In this document: piece by piece, positions 51,577 through 62,453 of the stretch
Layout: the number at the start of each line of letters is the position of its first letter
Position numbering within the stretch: position 1 is the stretch's first letter
NCBI RefSeq assembly: GCF_900100315.1
Contig: NZ_FNFF01000003.1
Span: 124,001 to 188,000, forward strand
Length of the DNA: 64,000 nt
Source: Streptomyces indicus
GTDB taxonomy: Bacteria; Actinomycetota; Actinomycetes; Streptomycetales; Streptomycetaceae
Direction: 5' to 3'
The notes under the pieces: model-generated
What the model was told of the DNA's origin: nothing
What the model saw: only the letters and a program-made list of their open reading frames with translations
Database searches by the model: none
Program-made: the position numbers and the translations under genes

Positions 51577-52874
51577 GCGAGGGCGACGGGCCGCGGGACT
51601 CGCATGTCTTCGAGCGGCTGTGGTCCGGCTGGGACGGGTACTTCGCCGTCGTGTGGGCCGGCACCCTGGCCTTCGTGCTCGGCGCGGAGTCCGGCGCGCC
51701 GAGCGCCGTCCGTATCGGCGCCTGCTGCCTGCTCGCGCTGCTCGTGCCGTGGTACGTGGCCGCCGGCCGGCCGCTGATGCACACGGAGCGCGCCGACGAC
51801 CGGGCGGGCCTGCGGTATCTGGTGCCGGTCGTGGCGGTGTTCTCGGCCGTGGCCTGGGCCGCTCCCGAGGGGCGGCTCGCCACCTTCGGCCTCGTGCCCC
51901 AGTGCTTCATGCTGCTCAGCCGCCGCCGTGCGCTGCAGTGCGCGGCCGCTGTGAGCATCGTGCCGGTGGCGGGCTGGGCCGCGGTCTGGCGGCCCGAGCC
52001 GTCGGTGCTCTACGCCAACGCGGTGTCCGGGATGGTCACGCTGGTGTTCTCCCTGATGACCGGAAGCTGGATCCTGCGGGTGATCGAGCAGAGCCGGGAC
52101 CGGGCCGCGTTGATCGCCGAACTCGACGCCAACCGCGAGGAGATCGCCCGGCTCTCCGCCGAGCGCGGCGCCCTGGCCGAACGCGAGCGGATGTCGCGCG
52201 AGATCCACGACACCCTCGCCCAGGGGTTCACCAGTCTGCTGATGCTGGTGCAGGCCGTGGAGTCCGAGCTGGAGCACGACCGGCCGGGCGCGCGGCGGCA
52301 CTTGGCGCTCATGGAGCAGACCGCGCGCGAGAACCTGGCGGAGGCCCGCGCCCTGGTCGCGGGCCGTGCCCCCGCCGACCTGGACGACGGCGGTTCGCTG
52401 CCGGATGCGCTGGGCCGGCTCGCGGCGCGCCACCACGCCGCGTTCGCGGTGACCGGCCGGGCGCGGGAACTGCCGCCCTGGATCGAGGTGGTGGCCCTGC
52501 GCTCCTGCCAGGAGGCGCTCAGCAACGTACGCAAGCACGCGGGCCCGGACGCCGGGGCCGAGGTGCGGCTCGGCTACGACGAGGAGGCTCTGACCTTGGA
52601 GGTACGGGACTTCGGCCGCGGTTTCGACCCGTCCGCGCCGCACGAGGGCTACGGGCTGCGGGGCCTGCGGGCGCGGGCGGCCGAGGTGCATGGCACGGTG
52701 GAGGTGACGGGGCGGCCGGGCGAGGGGACGCGGGTGACCGTACGGCTGCCGGTGCCCTGTTCCGTACGGCCGGCGGAAGCGCCACGACGGGCCGCGCCTC
52801 CACAGCCCCCGCCATCGCCAGCACCGCTTGTGCAGAACAATCGCCCGGCCCCGCTGTCGAGGAGCGCGGAATGA
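51552..52874 (+). CDS. DesK/NarX-like histidine kinase
   Basis: The 440-residue membrane kinase starts at GTG 51552, overlapping the permease by 25 bases; the start is uncertain. Four or five hydrophobic segments occupy about residues 22-185. The HisKA_3 phosphoacceptor is 'RERMSREIHDTLAQGFTSLL' (His near residue 220) and the HATPase N-box 'RSCQEALSNVRKHAG'. The tail after 'RVTVRLPV' is a Pro-rich extension unlike the catalytic domain. It pairs with the NarL-type regulator next to it. Confidence 0.93.
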   Translation: MEEPGRGLSEGDGPRDSHVFERLWSGWDGYFAVVWAGTLAFVLGAESGAPSAVRIGACCLLALLVPWYVAAGRPLMHTERADDRAGLRYLVPVVAVFSAVAWAAPEGRLATFGLVPQCFMLLSRRRALQCAAAVSIVPVAGWAAVWRPEPSVLYANAVSGMVTLVFSLMTGSWILRVIEQSRDRAALIAELDANREEIARLSAERGALAERERMSREIHDTLAQGFTSLLMLVQAVESELEHDRPGARRHLALMEQTARENLAEARALVAGRAPADLDDGGSLPDALGRLAARHHAAFAVTGRARELPPWIEVVALRSCQEALSNVRKHAGPDAGAEVRLGYDEEALTLEVRDFGRGFDPSAPHEGYGLRGLRARAAEVHGTVEVTGRPGEGTRVTVRLPVPCSVRPAEAPRRAAPPQPPPSPAPLVQNNRPAPLSRSAE

Positions 52875-53497
52875 TCCGGATCCTGCTGGCCGACGACCAC
52901 CCCGTCGTCCGCGAGGGCCTGCGCGCCATGCTCAGTGCGGAGCCCGACCTCGACGTGGTGGCCGAGGCCGCCAGCGGCCCGCAGGCCGAGGCCCTGACGG
53001 CTCAACTGACCCCGGACATCGTCCTGATGGACCTGCGGATGCCCGGCGGCGGTGGCGTGGAGTCCATCGAGCGGATGGCCGCGGCCGGTCTGAGCTGCCG
53101 CGTGATCGTGCTCACCACGTACGAGACGGACCGCGACATCCTGCGCGCCGTGGAGGCGGGCGCGGCCGGCTATCTCCTCAAGGACCTCGCCCGCGGTGAA
53201 CTCGCCGAGGCGGTACGGGCGGCGGCCCGCGGCGAGACCGTCCTCGCACCCTCGGTGGCGGCCCGCCTGGTGGACCAGCTGCGCAGCCGCCCCGAGCGGC
53301 CCCGGCTGTCCGAGCGCGAGACGGCGGTGCTGCGCCTGGTCGCCGAGGGCTGCACCAACGCGGAGATCGGGCGGCGGCTGCACATCGGCGAGTCCACGGT
53401 GAAGACCCATCTGCTGCGCGCGTTCGGCAAGTTGGGCGTGGACGACCGGACCTCGGCGGTGACGAGCGCGATGCGGCTGGGGCTGCTCGAACAGTGA
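52871..53497 (+). CDS. NarL/LuxR-type response regulator
   Basis: The 208-residue regulator has a receiver domain ('IRILLADDHPVVREGLRAML', phospho-Asp in 'DIVLMDLRMPGG' near residue 55, Lys in 'GYLLKDLARGEL') and a C-terminal LuxR HTH ('LSERETAVLRLVAEGCTNAE', 'IGRRLHIGESTVKTHL'). It begins at an ATG that overlaps the kinase stop. It probably activates the ABC exporter next to it, as in LiaRS/DesKR-like modules (inferred from context). Confidence 0.95.
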   Translation: MIRILLADDHPVVREGLRAMLSAEPDLDVVAEAASGPQAEALTAQLTPDIVLMDLRMPGGGGVESIERMAAAGLSCRVIVLTTYETDRDILRAVEAGAAGYLLKDLARGELAEAVRAAARGETVLAPSVAARLVDQLRSRPERPRLSERETAVLRLVAEGCTNAEIGRRLHIGESTVKTHLLRAFGKLGVDDRTSAVTSAMRLGLLEQ

Positions 53498-53526
53498 AGG
53501 CCCCGGAGGCATGCCTCCGGGGCCTT
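53497..53526. terminator. Perfect 15-bp palindromic terminator between convergent genes
   Basis: The complete 30-base palindrome (arms 53497-53511 and 53512-53526) sits at the response-regulator stop and before the hisS stop on the other strand. It can terminate both transcripts. Confidence 0.85.
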
Positions 53527-53543
53527 CGTACGACAGCAGCCGG

Positions 53544-54806
53544 TCAGCCGAGCTTGGCCTGGAGCGTGGAGACGATCGCGTCCAGGGCGACGGGCCCCTG
53601 CTCACCGGACTCCATGTCCTTGAGCTGCACCACGCCTTCGGCGAGGTCGCGCTCACCGGCGACGAGCGTGAAGCGCGCACCCGAACGGTTCGCGTTCTTC
53701 ATCGCGCCCTTGAGCCCCTTGCCGCCGAACGAGAAGTCCGTGGCGATGCCGGCCTTGCGCAGCTCGGTGACCTTGCCGAAGAGCACCCGGCGGGCCTCCT
53801 CGCCGAGCGGCACCGCGAACACGCTGGTGGTGGCGGGCAGTTGGAGGTCCACGCCCTCCGCCTCGAGCGCCAGGACCGTACGGTCCACGCCGAGCGCCCA
53901 GCCGACGGACGGCAGCGAGGGGCCGCCGATCATCTCGGACAGACCGTCGTACCGGCCGCCGCCGCCCACCGCGGACTGCGAGCCGAGGCCGTCGTGCACG
54001 AACTCGAAGGTGGTGCGGGTGTAGTAGTCGAGGCCGCGCACCAGCTTCGCGTCGTCCTCGTAGACCACACCTGCGGCGTCCAGGAGCTCGCGCACTTCCT
54101 TGTGGTACGCCTTGCAGGCCTCGCACAGGTAGTCCGGCATCAGCGGTGCGTCCGCCAGCTGCTTCTGCACGTCGGCGCGCTTGTCGTCGAGCACCCGCAG
54201 CGGGTTGATCTCGGCGCGGCGCAGCGTCTCCTCGTCCAGGTCGAGGGAGCGCAGGAAGTCCTGCAGCGCCGCCCGGTAGACGGGGCGGCACTCCTTGTCG
54301 CCCAGCGAGTTCAGCAGAATGCGGAAGTTCCTGAGGCCCAGCGAGCGGTAGGCCTGGTCGGCCAGGATGATCAACTCGGCGTCGAGCGCCGGGTCCTCGG
54401 CACCGATGGCCTCGGCACCGACCTGCGAGAAGTGGCGGTAGCGGCCCTTCTGCGGGCGCTCGTAGCGGTAGTACGAGCCCGAGTACCAGAGCTTGACCGG
54501 CAGGTTGCCCGCCTTGTGCAGGTTGGCCTCCAGGGCCGCGCGCAGCACGGACGCGGTGCCCTCGGGACGCAGCGCGAGCTTGTCGCCGCCCTTGGTCTCG
54601 AAGGCGTACATCTCCTTGGTCACGATGTCGGTGGACTCACCGACACCACGCGCGAACAGCTCGACGTTCTCGAAACCGGGCGTCTCGACATAGCCGTAGC
54701 CGGAGTTCCTCAGCGGGGCCGCGATGGCCTCGCGCACCGCCAGATACGTCGCGGAGCTCGGCGGCAGCAGGTCGTACGTGCCCTTGGGGGCCTGAAAAGT
54801 GCTCAC
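53544..54806 (-). CDS. hisS: Histidyl-tRNA synthetase
   Basis: The 420-residue class II synthetase starts at GTG 54806. Motif 2 lies in '[20 protein letters not shown]' with the HisRS '[14 protein letters not shown]', the histidine-binding '[13 protein letters not shown]' (about residues 261-273), and '[15 protein letters not shown]' plus motif 3 '[13 protein letters not shown]'. The anticodon-binding domain '[20 protein letters not shown]' is C-terminal. It is 13 bases downstream of the MBL gene on the same strand. Confidence 0.98.
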   Translation of the reverse strand: MSTFQAPKGTYDLLPPSSATYLAVREAIAAPLRNSGYGYVETPGFENVELFARGVGESTDIVTKEMYAFETKGGDKLALRPEGTASVLRAALEANLHKAGNLPVKLWYSGSYYRYERPQKGRYRHFSQVGAEAIGAEDPALDAELIILADQAYRSLGLRNFRILLNSLGDKECRPVYRAALQDFLRSLDLDEETLRRAEINPLRVLDDKRADVQKQLADAPLMPDYLCEACKAYHKEVRELLDAAGVVYEDDAKLVRGLDYYTRTTFEFVHDGLGSQSAVGGGGRYDGLSEMIGGPSLPSVGWALGVDRTVLALEAEGVDLQLPATTSVFAVPLGEEARRVLFGKVTELRKAGIATDFSFGGKGLKGAMKNANRSGARFTLVAGERDLAEGVVQLKDMESGEQGPVALDAIVSTLQAKLG

Positions 54807-54819
54807 GGGAAGAGTCTCG

Positions 54820-55527
54820 TCACATTCCTCGTCGGGGAGCTTCGGGGCTCCCGAGGCCGGCGGCCACCTGCCGCAGATACGGGTTGGTGGCGCGCTCGCG
54901 GCCGATGGTCGTCTGCTGGTTGTGCCCGGGAAGGACCACGGTCGAGTCGTCGAGGGGCAGGACCACGCGGGCCAGCGACTCGAGCATCTCGTCCATGGAT
55001 CCACCGGGGAAGTCGGTGCGTCCGATGGAGCCGGCGAAGAGCAGGTCGCCCGAGAACAGGATCGGAGGGATGTCCTCCGCCTCGGGCAGCCCGAAGGTCA
55101 CCGACCCCTTCGTATGGCCGGGCGCATGCGAGACGGTCAGCTCCAGACCGGCAAGCTCCAGCTTCGCGCCGTCGTGGAGCTCCTTGACGTCGGCGGGCTC
55201 CCCCACGGTCAGCTCGCCCATGAGCTGGGCGCCGAAGGACCGGCCGAGGGCCTTCTCCGGGTCGCTCATCATGAAGCGGTCGGCGGGGTGGATCCAGGCC
55301 GGGACGTCGTTGGCCCCGCAGACCGGCACCACCGAGGCGACATGGTCGATGTGGCCGTGGGTGAGGACGACGGCGACGGGCTTGAGTCGATGCTTCTTGA
55401 GCGCTTCCTCGACGCCTTCGGTGGCCTGGTGGCCCGGGTCGATGATCACGCACTCCTCGCCTGCGGCGGGGGCGACCAGGTAGCAGTTGGTCCCCCAGGC
55501 CCCGGCGGGGAACCCGGCAATCAGCAC
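54820..55527 (-). CDS. Metallo-beta-lactamase fold hydrolase (glyoxalase II-like)
   Basis: The 235-residue protein starts at GTG 55527 with aagga five bases before. The metal motif '[20 protein letters not shown]' (HxHxDH, about residues 57-68), '[14 protein letters not shown]' (second His, about 137-150), '[18 protein letters not shown]' (Asp, about 162-179) and '[11 protein letters not shown]' (last His) are intact. This is the glyoxalase II-like branch, acting on thioesters. It is upstream of hisS, conserved in actinobacteria. Confidence 0.93.
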   Translation of the reverse strand: MLIAGFPAGAWGTNCYLVAPAAGEECVIIDPGHQATEGVEEALKKHRLKPVAVVLTHGHIDHVASVVPVCGANDVPAWIHPADRFMMSDPEKALGRSFGAQLMGELTVGEPADVKELHDGAKLELAGLELTVSHAPGHTKGSVTFGLPEAEDIPPILFSGDLLFAGSIGRTDFPGGSMDEMLESLARVVLPLDDSTVVLPGHNQQTTIGRERATNPYLRQVAAGLGSPEAPRRGM

Positions 55528-55750
55528 GATCGTCCTTACCTTCGGTCCGACGGAAGAGGCGGCAAGCCGCGGAAGGGCCGGAATTCCGAAGAATCCGGAT
55601 GAATCCAGCAGCTGCAGGTGGGAGCCGTACAACGGCTGCGGATCAAAGCGTACCGGCGCGGCTCGGCACACAGCGAACCCATATACGGTACGGGCAGGCT
55701 TCGGACCCGGGCTTCGGCCTGGCAGATCAAGACGTACGAGGAGAGACCCG

Positions 55751-56545
55751 GTGGTCAGCAGCGAACAGCGGCGGAAGCAGCTCGCGCGGGAGAAGTTCCT
55801 GCGCCAGCAGCAGCGACGCGAGGCGGCACGGCGCAAGACCAGGCAGCGCAACGCGATCATCGCGTCCACCCTCGTGGTCGTGCTCGCGGCCGGCGGCGGC
55901 GCCTGGGCGGCCGGCGCCTTCAAAGGCGACGGCAAGAGCGACAAGACGGACACCGCCGCGGGCTCCACGCCGTCCGAGCAGCCCACGCCCAAGGAGTCGC
56001 CGGCCCCGAAGATGGCCATCGACAAGAAGGCCAAGTACACCTTCGACATCAAGACCAACGAGGGTGACATCTCCATCGCCATGGACGCGGCGAAGACCCC
56101 GGAGACGGTCAACTCCTTCAAGCACCTCGCCGACAAGGGCTACTTCGACAACACCAAGTGCCACCGGCTCACCACGCAGGGCATCTACGTCCTGCAGTGC
56201 GGCGACCCCGAGGGCACCGGCGCGGGCGGCCCGGGCTACTCGATCCCGGACGAGAACCTGGACGGCCTGGGCAAGGCGGGCAAGGACGGCTCGGTGACCT
56301 ACCCGGCGGGCACGGTCGCGATGGCCAACGCGGGCCCGAACACCGGCGGCAGCCAGTTCTTCCTGGTCTACAAGGACTCCAAGCTCCCGCCCGCGTACAC
56401 CCCGTTCGGCGAGATGGACGAGGCTGGTCTCAAGCTCGTCGAGAAGGTCGGCAAGGCCGGCGTCGCCGAGGGCAGCCAGAGCCCGGGCGACGGCGCCCCG
56501 AAGAAGGCCGTCACCCTCGAAAAGGCGACGGTAAAGAAGAGCTGA
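55751..56545 (+). CDS. Membrane-anchored cyclophilin-type peptidyl-prolyl isomerase
   Basis: The 264-residue protein starts at GTG 55751 with an aggagag site. A basic cytoplasmic N-terminus ('EQRRKQLAREKFLRQQQRRE') is followed by a single transmembrane helix ('AIIASTLVVVLAAGGGAWAA', about 38-57) and a charged Thr/Pro linker. The cyclophilin domain then begins near residue 95 ('YTFDIKTNEGDISIAMDAAK', 'KCHRLTTQGIYVLQCGDPEG', 'VAMANAGPNTGGSQFFLVY'). The active Arg/Phe/Gln residues are largely kept. It probably folds extracytoplasmic proteins. Confidence 0.93.
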   Translation: MVSSEQRRKQLAREKFLRQQQRREAARRKTRQRNAIIASTLVVVLAAGGGAWAAGAFKGDGKSDKTDTAAGSTPSEQPTPKESPAPKMAIDKKAKYTFDIKTNEGDISIAMDAAKTPETVNSFKHLADKGYFDNTKCHRLTTQGIYVLQCGDPEGTGAGGPGYSIPDENLDGLGKAGKDGSVTYPAGTVAMANAGPNTGGSQFFLVYKDSKLPPAYTPFGEMDEAGLKLVEKVGKAGVAEGSQSPGDGAPKKAVTLEKATVKKS

Positions 56546-56699
56546 TCCCACGGGATTACGTAGCGCTGGATGCGGACAGCCGCCCTGCTCGTCGCCTATG
56601 TTGGCGTTGTGCAGGGCGCCGTCCGCGGCGGCCCTGAGGAAACTGTGGACGATGCCCCGGGCCCGGGAGCCCGGCTGAGCATCATGTGGAGGAGGCGCT

Positions 56700-57932
56700 G
56701 TGAGCAGCGACCCGTGGGGCCGCGTCGACGAGGCGGGGACCGTGTACGTGCGTACGGCCGACGGCAGTGAGCGAGTCGTCGGATCGTGGCAGGCCGGCTC
56801 GCCGGATGAGGCGCTGGCCTACTTCAAGCGCAAGTACGAGGGCCTCGTCGTCGAGATCGGCCTCCTCGAGCGCCGGGTGCAGACGACGGATCTGTCGGCC
56901 AAGGACGCGATGACGGCCATCGAGCATCTGCGCGAGCAGGTCACGGACGCCCACGCCGTGGGTGATCTGGAGGCCCTCGGCAAGCGGCTCGACAAGCTGG
57001 TCGCGTCCGTCGAGTCGCGCCGCGAGGAGCGCAAGGCCCAGAAGGCCAAGCAGACCGACGAGGCGCGGCACGCCAAGGAAGCCCTGGTCGTCGAGGCCGA
57101 GGAGCTGGCGCAGAGCGAGCAGTGGCGCCATGCCGGTGAGCGGCTGCGGGCCCTGGTGGACACCTGGAAGGGTCTGCCGCGTCTGGACCGCAAGTCCGAC
57201 GACGAGCTGTGGCACCGCTTCTCGCACGCCCGGTCCGCCTTCTCCAAGCGCCGCAAGGCCCACTTCGCGGCGCTCGACGCGCAGCGCGAGGAGGCCCGCA
57301 AGGCCAAGGAGAAGCTGGTCGCCGAGGCCGAGTCGCTGTCGAACTCGACGGACTGGGGTCCGACCGCGGCCCGCTACCGCGAGCTGATGACCGAGTGGAA
57401 GGCCGCGGGCCGCGCCCAGCGCGAGCACGAGGACGACCTGTGGAACCGCTTCCGCGGCGCCCAGGACGTGTTCTTCACGGCCCGCAGCGCGGTCTTCGCC
57501 GAGCGCGACGCGGAGCAGGGCGAGAACCTGAAGCTGAAGGAGGAGCTGGCCGACGAGGCCGAGAAGCTCCTGCCGATCTCGGACCTGAAGGCGGCCCGCG
57601 CCGCGTTCCGCTCCATCAACGAGCGCTGGGAGGCCATCGGTCACGTCCCGCGCGACGCCCGGCCGAAGGTCGAGGGCCGCATGCACGCCGTGGAGCGCGC
57701 CCTCCAGGACGCCGAGGAGGCGGAGTGGCGCCGGACCAACCCGGAGGCGCGTGCGCGTGCCGCGGGTCTGACCGGTCAGCTGCAGGCCGCGGTGGACAAG
57801 CTGAAGGGCCAGGTCGAGGCGGCGCGTGCGGCGGGCAACAACGCCAAGGCCGACAAGCTCCAGAAGGAGCTGGACGGCCGCCAGGCGCTGCTCGACCAGG
57901 CGCTGAAGGGGCTCGAGGAGTTCGGCGGCTGA
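56700..57932 (+). CDS. DUF349 domain protein
   Basis: The 410-residue highly helical protein starts at GTG 56700 with ggagg nearby. It contains at least three DUF349 helical repeats ('RHAGERLRALVDTWKGLPRL', 'SNSTDWGPTAARYRELMTEW', 'LLPISDLKAARAAFRSINERW'-type units with the conserved W-K/W-R positions). Charged coiled-coil linkers rich in E, K and A join them. A C-terminal coiled coil of about 70 residues ends 'LEEFGG'. DUF349 proteins are poorly characterised. It ends before a terminator shared with relA. Confidence 0.9.
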   Translation: MSSDPWGRVDEAGTVYVRTADGSERVVGSWQAGSPDEALAYFKRKYEGLVVEIGLLERRVQTTDLSAKDAMTAIEHLREQVTDAHAVGDLEALGKRLDKLVASVESRREERKAQKAKQTDEARHAKEALVVEAEELAQSEQWRHAGERLRALVDTWKGLPRLDRKSDDELWHRFSHARSAFSKRRKAHFAALDAQREEARKAKEKLVAEAESLSNSTDWGPTAARYRELMTEWKAAGRAQREHEDDLWNRFRGAQDVFFTARSAVFAERDAEQGENLKLKEELADEAEKLLPISDLKAARAAFRSINERWEAIGHVPRDARPKVEGRMHAVERALQDAEEAEWRRTNPEARARAAGLTGQLQAAVDKLKGQVEAARAAGNNAKADKLQKELDGRQALLDQALKGLEEFGG

Positions 57933-57952
57933 GAGCTCGTCGGATGACGGCG

Positions 57953-57987
57953 AAGGGGCTTGCGTACGTGACGTACGCAAGCCCCTT
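57953..57987. terminator. Terminator between convergent DUF349 gene and relA
   Basis: A perfect 16-bp stem (57953-57968 with 57972-57987) encloses a three-base loop (tga). It is followed by a few T on the plus strand and can serve both genes. Confidence 0.85.
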
Positions 57988-58040
57988 TCGTATGGCCGGA
58001 GTTCAGGCCGCTCGTACGGCAGGCGGCAGAGCCCGCGCCG

Positions 58041-60569
<2,529 letters not shown>

Positions 60570-60726
60570 GAGCGCTCCTCATGCAGAATCCGGCCCCCCG
60601 TTCAGGTCCGGACTGCCATGGTATCGATCCTTGGCCGTCCGCTCGTGCCCGACGGTTCACGCCCAGGTCCGCCGCAGGTCGTGAGAGGACTCGTACGCAC
60701 GCGGGGACAAGGCTTGTAGGAAAGCC

Positions 60727-60766
60727 GTGAGGGCGGGTCCCGGAGGCTTCCGGAACCCGCCCTCAC
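60727..60766 (-). terminator. apt terminator hairpin
   Basis: The outer stem pairs 60727-60738 with 60755-60766 (12 bp), with an inner stem 60740-60743/60750-60753. It lies about 17 bases after the apt stop. Confidence 0.8.
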
Positions 60767-60782
60767 CAGGGTGACAGCTGGG

Positions 60783-61322
60783 TCAAACGACCAGCACGGC
60801 GTCCAGCGGGGCGCCCTCGAGGGCCGGCTCCAGGCGGGCCCTGCCGCCCAGGAAACCGAGCTCCATCAGGACGGCCACGCCCGCGACCTCGGCGCCGGCC
60901 CGGCGCACCAGGTGCAGCGAGGCCTCCGCCGTGCCGCCGGTGGCGAGGACGTCGTCGATGACCATGACGCGGTCGCCCGCGCACAGGTCCTCGGCATGCA
61001 CCTCGATCTCGGCGCTGCCGTACTCCAGGTCGTACGCCTGCTTCAGCGTGGCTCCGGGGAGCTTGCCCGCCTTGCGTACGGGGATGAAGCCCAGGCCGGC
61101 GCGGATCGCGACCGGGGCCGCGAGGATGAAGCCCCGCGCCTCCAGGCCGACGATCTTCGTCGCCCCGTGCCGTACGCACAGCTGGGCGAGCTCGTCCGTG
61201 AGCACCGTGAAGGCGGCCGGGTCCGCGAGCAGCGGCGTGATGTCCTTGAACACCACTCCGGGCTGCGGATAGTCCGGAACGTCGCGGATGCGGCTGAGCA
61301 GCAGCTCGCGTGCCTCGGTCAT
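60783..61322 (-). CDS. apt: Adenine phosphoribosyltransferase
   Basis: The 179-residue enzyme salvages adenine to AMP using PRPP. The PRTase motif 'RVMVIDDVLATGGTAEASLHL' (about residues 121-141) and 'IVGLEARGFILAAPVAIRAG' (about 57-76) are intact. The N-terminal 'DVPDYPQPGVVFKDITPLL' is typical of Apt. The ATG at 61322 overlaps the secF stop. The apt-relA order is the known actinobacterial arrangement linking purine salvage to (p)ppGpp metabolism. Confidence 0.97.
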   Translation of the reverse strand: MTEARELLLSRIRDVPDYPQPGVVFKDITPLLADPAAFTVLTDELAQLCVRHGATKIVGLEARGFILAAPVAIRAGLGFIPVRKAGKLPGATLKQAYDLEYGSAEIEVHAEDLCAGDRVMVIDDVLATGGTAEASLHLVRRAGAEVAGVAVLMELGFLGGRARLEPALEGAPLDAVLVV

Positions 61323-62452
61323 CGGCGCTTCCCCGAGGGACGGCCCTTGCCGCGCGAGCGCGCCGAGGGCTGCGTACGGGCGGCGCCGCCGCGCTGGCCG
61401 ACGACGGCCGGGGCCGCGTCCGCGGGCACCTCGTCCTCGATGTCGTCGGCGTCCACCGGCTGACCGGTGGACTCGCTCTTGGCGGCGGCCGCGGCGCGCT
61501 TGGCGAGCACCCGCTTCTTCAGGAGCTTCATCTGCGGCTCGCGCTCCTTGAGGTCGGCGACGAGCGGCGTGGCGATGAAGATCGAGGAGTACGCACCGGC
61601 GGCGAGACCCACGAACAGCGAGAGCGAGATGTCGTTCAGCATGCCGGCGCCCAGGACACCGCCGCCGATGAACAGCAGACCCGCGACCGGGAGCAGCGCC
61701 ACGACGGTGGTGTTGATGGAGCGGACCAGCGTGGAGTTGATCGACTTGTTGGCCATCTCGCTGTACGTGAAGCGGGTCTGCTTCGTGATGTCCTTCGAGC
61801 CCTCCTTGAGGGAGTCGAAGACGACGACCGTGTCGTAGAGCGAGTAACCGAGGATCGTGAGCAGACCGATCACGGTGCCCGGGGTGACCTCGAAGCCGAC
61901 GAGCGAGTAGATGCCGACCGTGATCGTGATGTCGTGGATCAGGGCGACCAGGGCCGCGAGCGCCATGCGCCACTCGAAGGCGATCGCCAGGTAGATCACG
62001 CACAGGATCATGAAGACGATGCAGCCGGTCCAGGCCTTCTGGGCGATCTGCTCGCCCCAGCTGGGGCCGACGAGTTCGGCGTTGATGTCCTTGGCCGGGA
62101 CGCCGAGCTCCTCGGAGAGCGCCTCCTTGATCTCGGCGGACTTCTTGACGTCCACGCCCGCGATCTGGACGCGCGCCTTGCCGTCACCCAGCTTCTGGAC
62201 GATGGCCTGGTGCCCCGAGGCCTCTTCCGCGGCGTCCGTGATCTTCGCGACCGACACCGGGGTCGACGGCGTATTGAAGACCGCGCCGCCCTTGAACTCG
62301 ATGCCCATGTTGAGGCCCTGCACCGCGAGGGCCACGATGGCCGTGATGGTGATCAGGACCGAGACGCCGTACCAGATGAACCGCTTGCCGATGAAGTCGT
62401 AGCCGACTTCGCCGCGGTAGAGGCGGGCGCCGAGGTTGCCGAGCTTCGACAT
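61319..62452 (-). CDS. secF: Protein translocase subunit SecF
   Basis: The 377-residue inner-membrane component of SecDF drives late steps of Sec export with the proton motive force. A first helix ('FIWYGVSVLITITAIVALAV', about residues 23-42) is followed by a periplasmic domain ('GIEFKGGAVFNTPSTPVSVA'), then five transmembrane helices ('WTGCIVFMILCVIYLAIAF' onwards), with the TM4 motif 'GYSLYDTVVVFDSLKE'. The C-terminal tail is basic ('SARSRGKGRPSGKRR'). It lies one base after secD and overlaps apt. Confidence 0.97.
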   Translation of the reverse strand: MSKLGNLGARLYRGEVGYDFIGKRFIWYGVSVLITITAIVALAVQGLNMGIEFKGGAVFNTPSTPVSVAKITDAAEEASGHQAIVQKLGDGKARVQIAGVDVKKSAEIKEALSEELGVPAKDINAELVGPSWGEQIAQKAWTGCIVFMILCVIYLAIAFEWRMALAALVALIHDITITVGIYSLVGFEVTPGTVIGLLTILGYSLYDTVVVFDSLKEGSKDITKQTRFTYSEMANKSINSTLVRSINTTVVALLPVAGLLFIGGGVLGAGMLNDISLSLFVGLAAGAYSSIFIATPLVADLKEREPQMKLLKKRVLAKRAAAAAKSESTGQPVDADDIEDEVPADAAPAVVGQRGGAARTQPSARSRGKGRPSGKRR

Positions 62453-62453
62453 C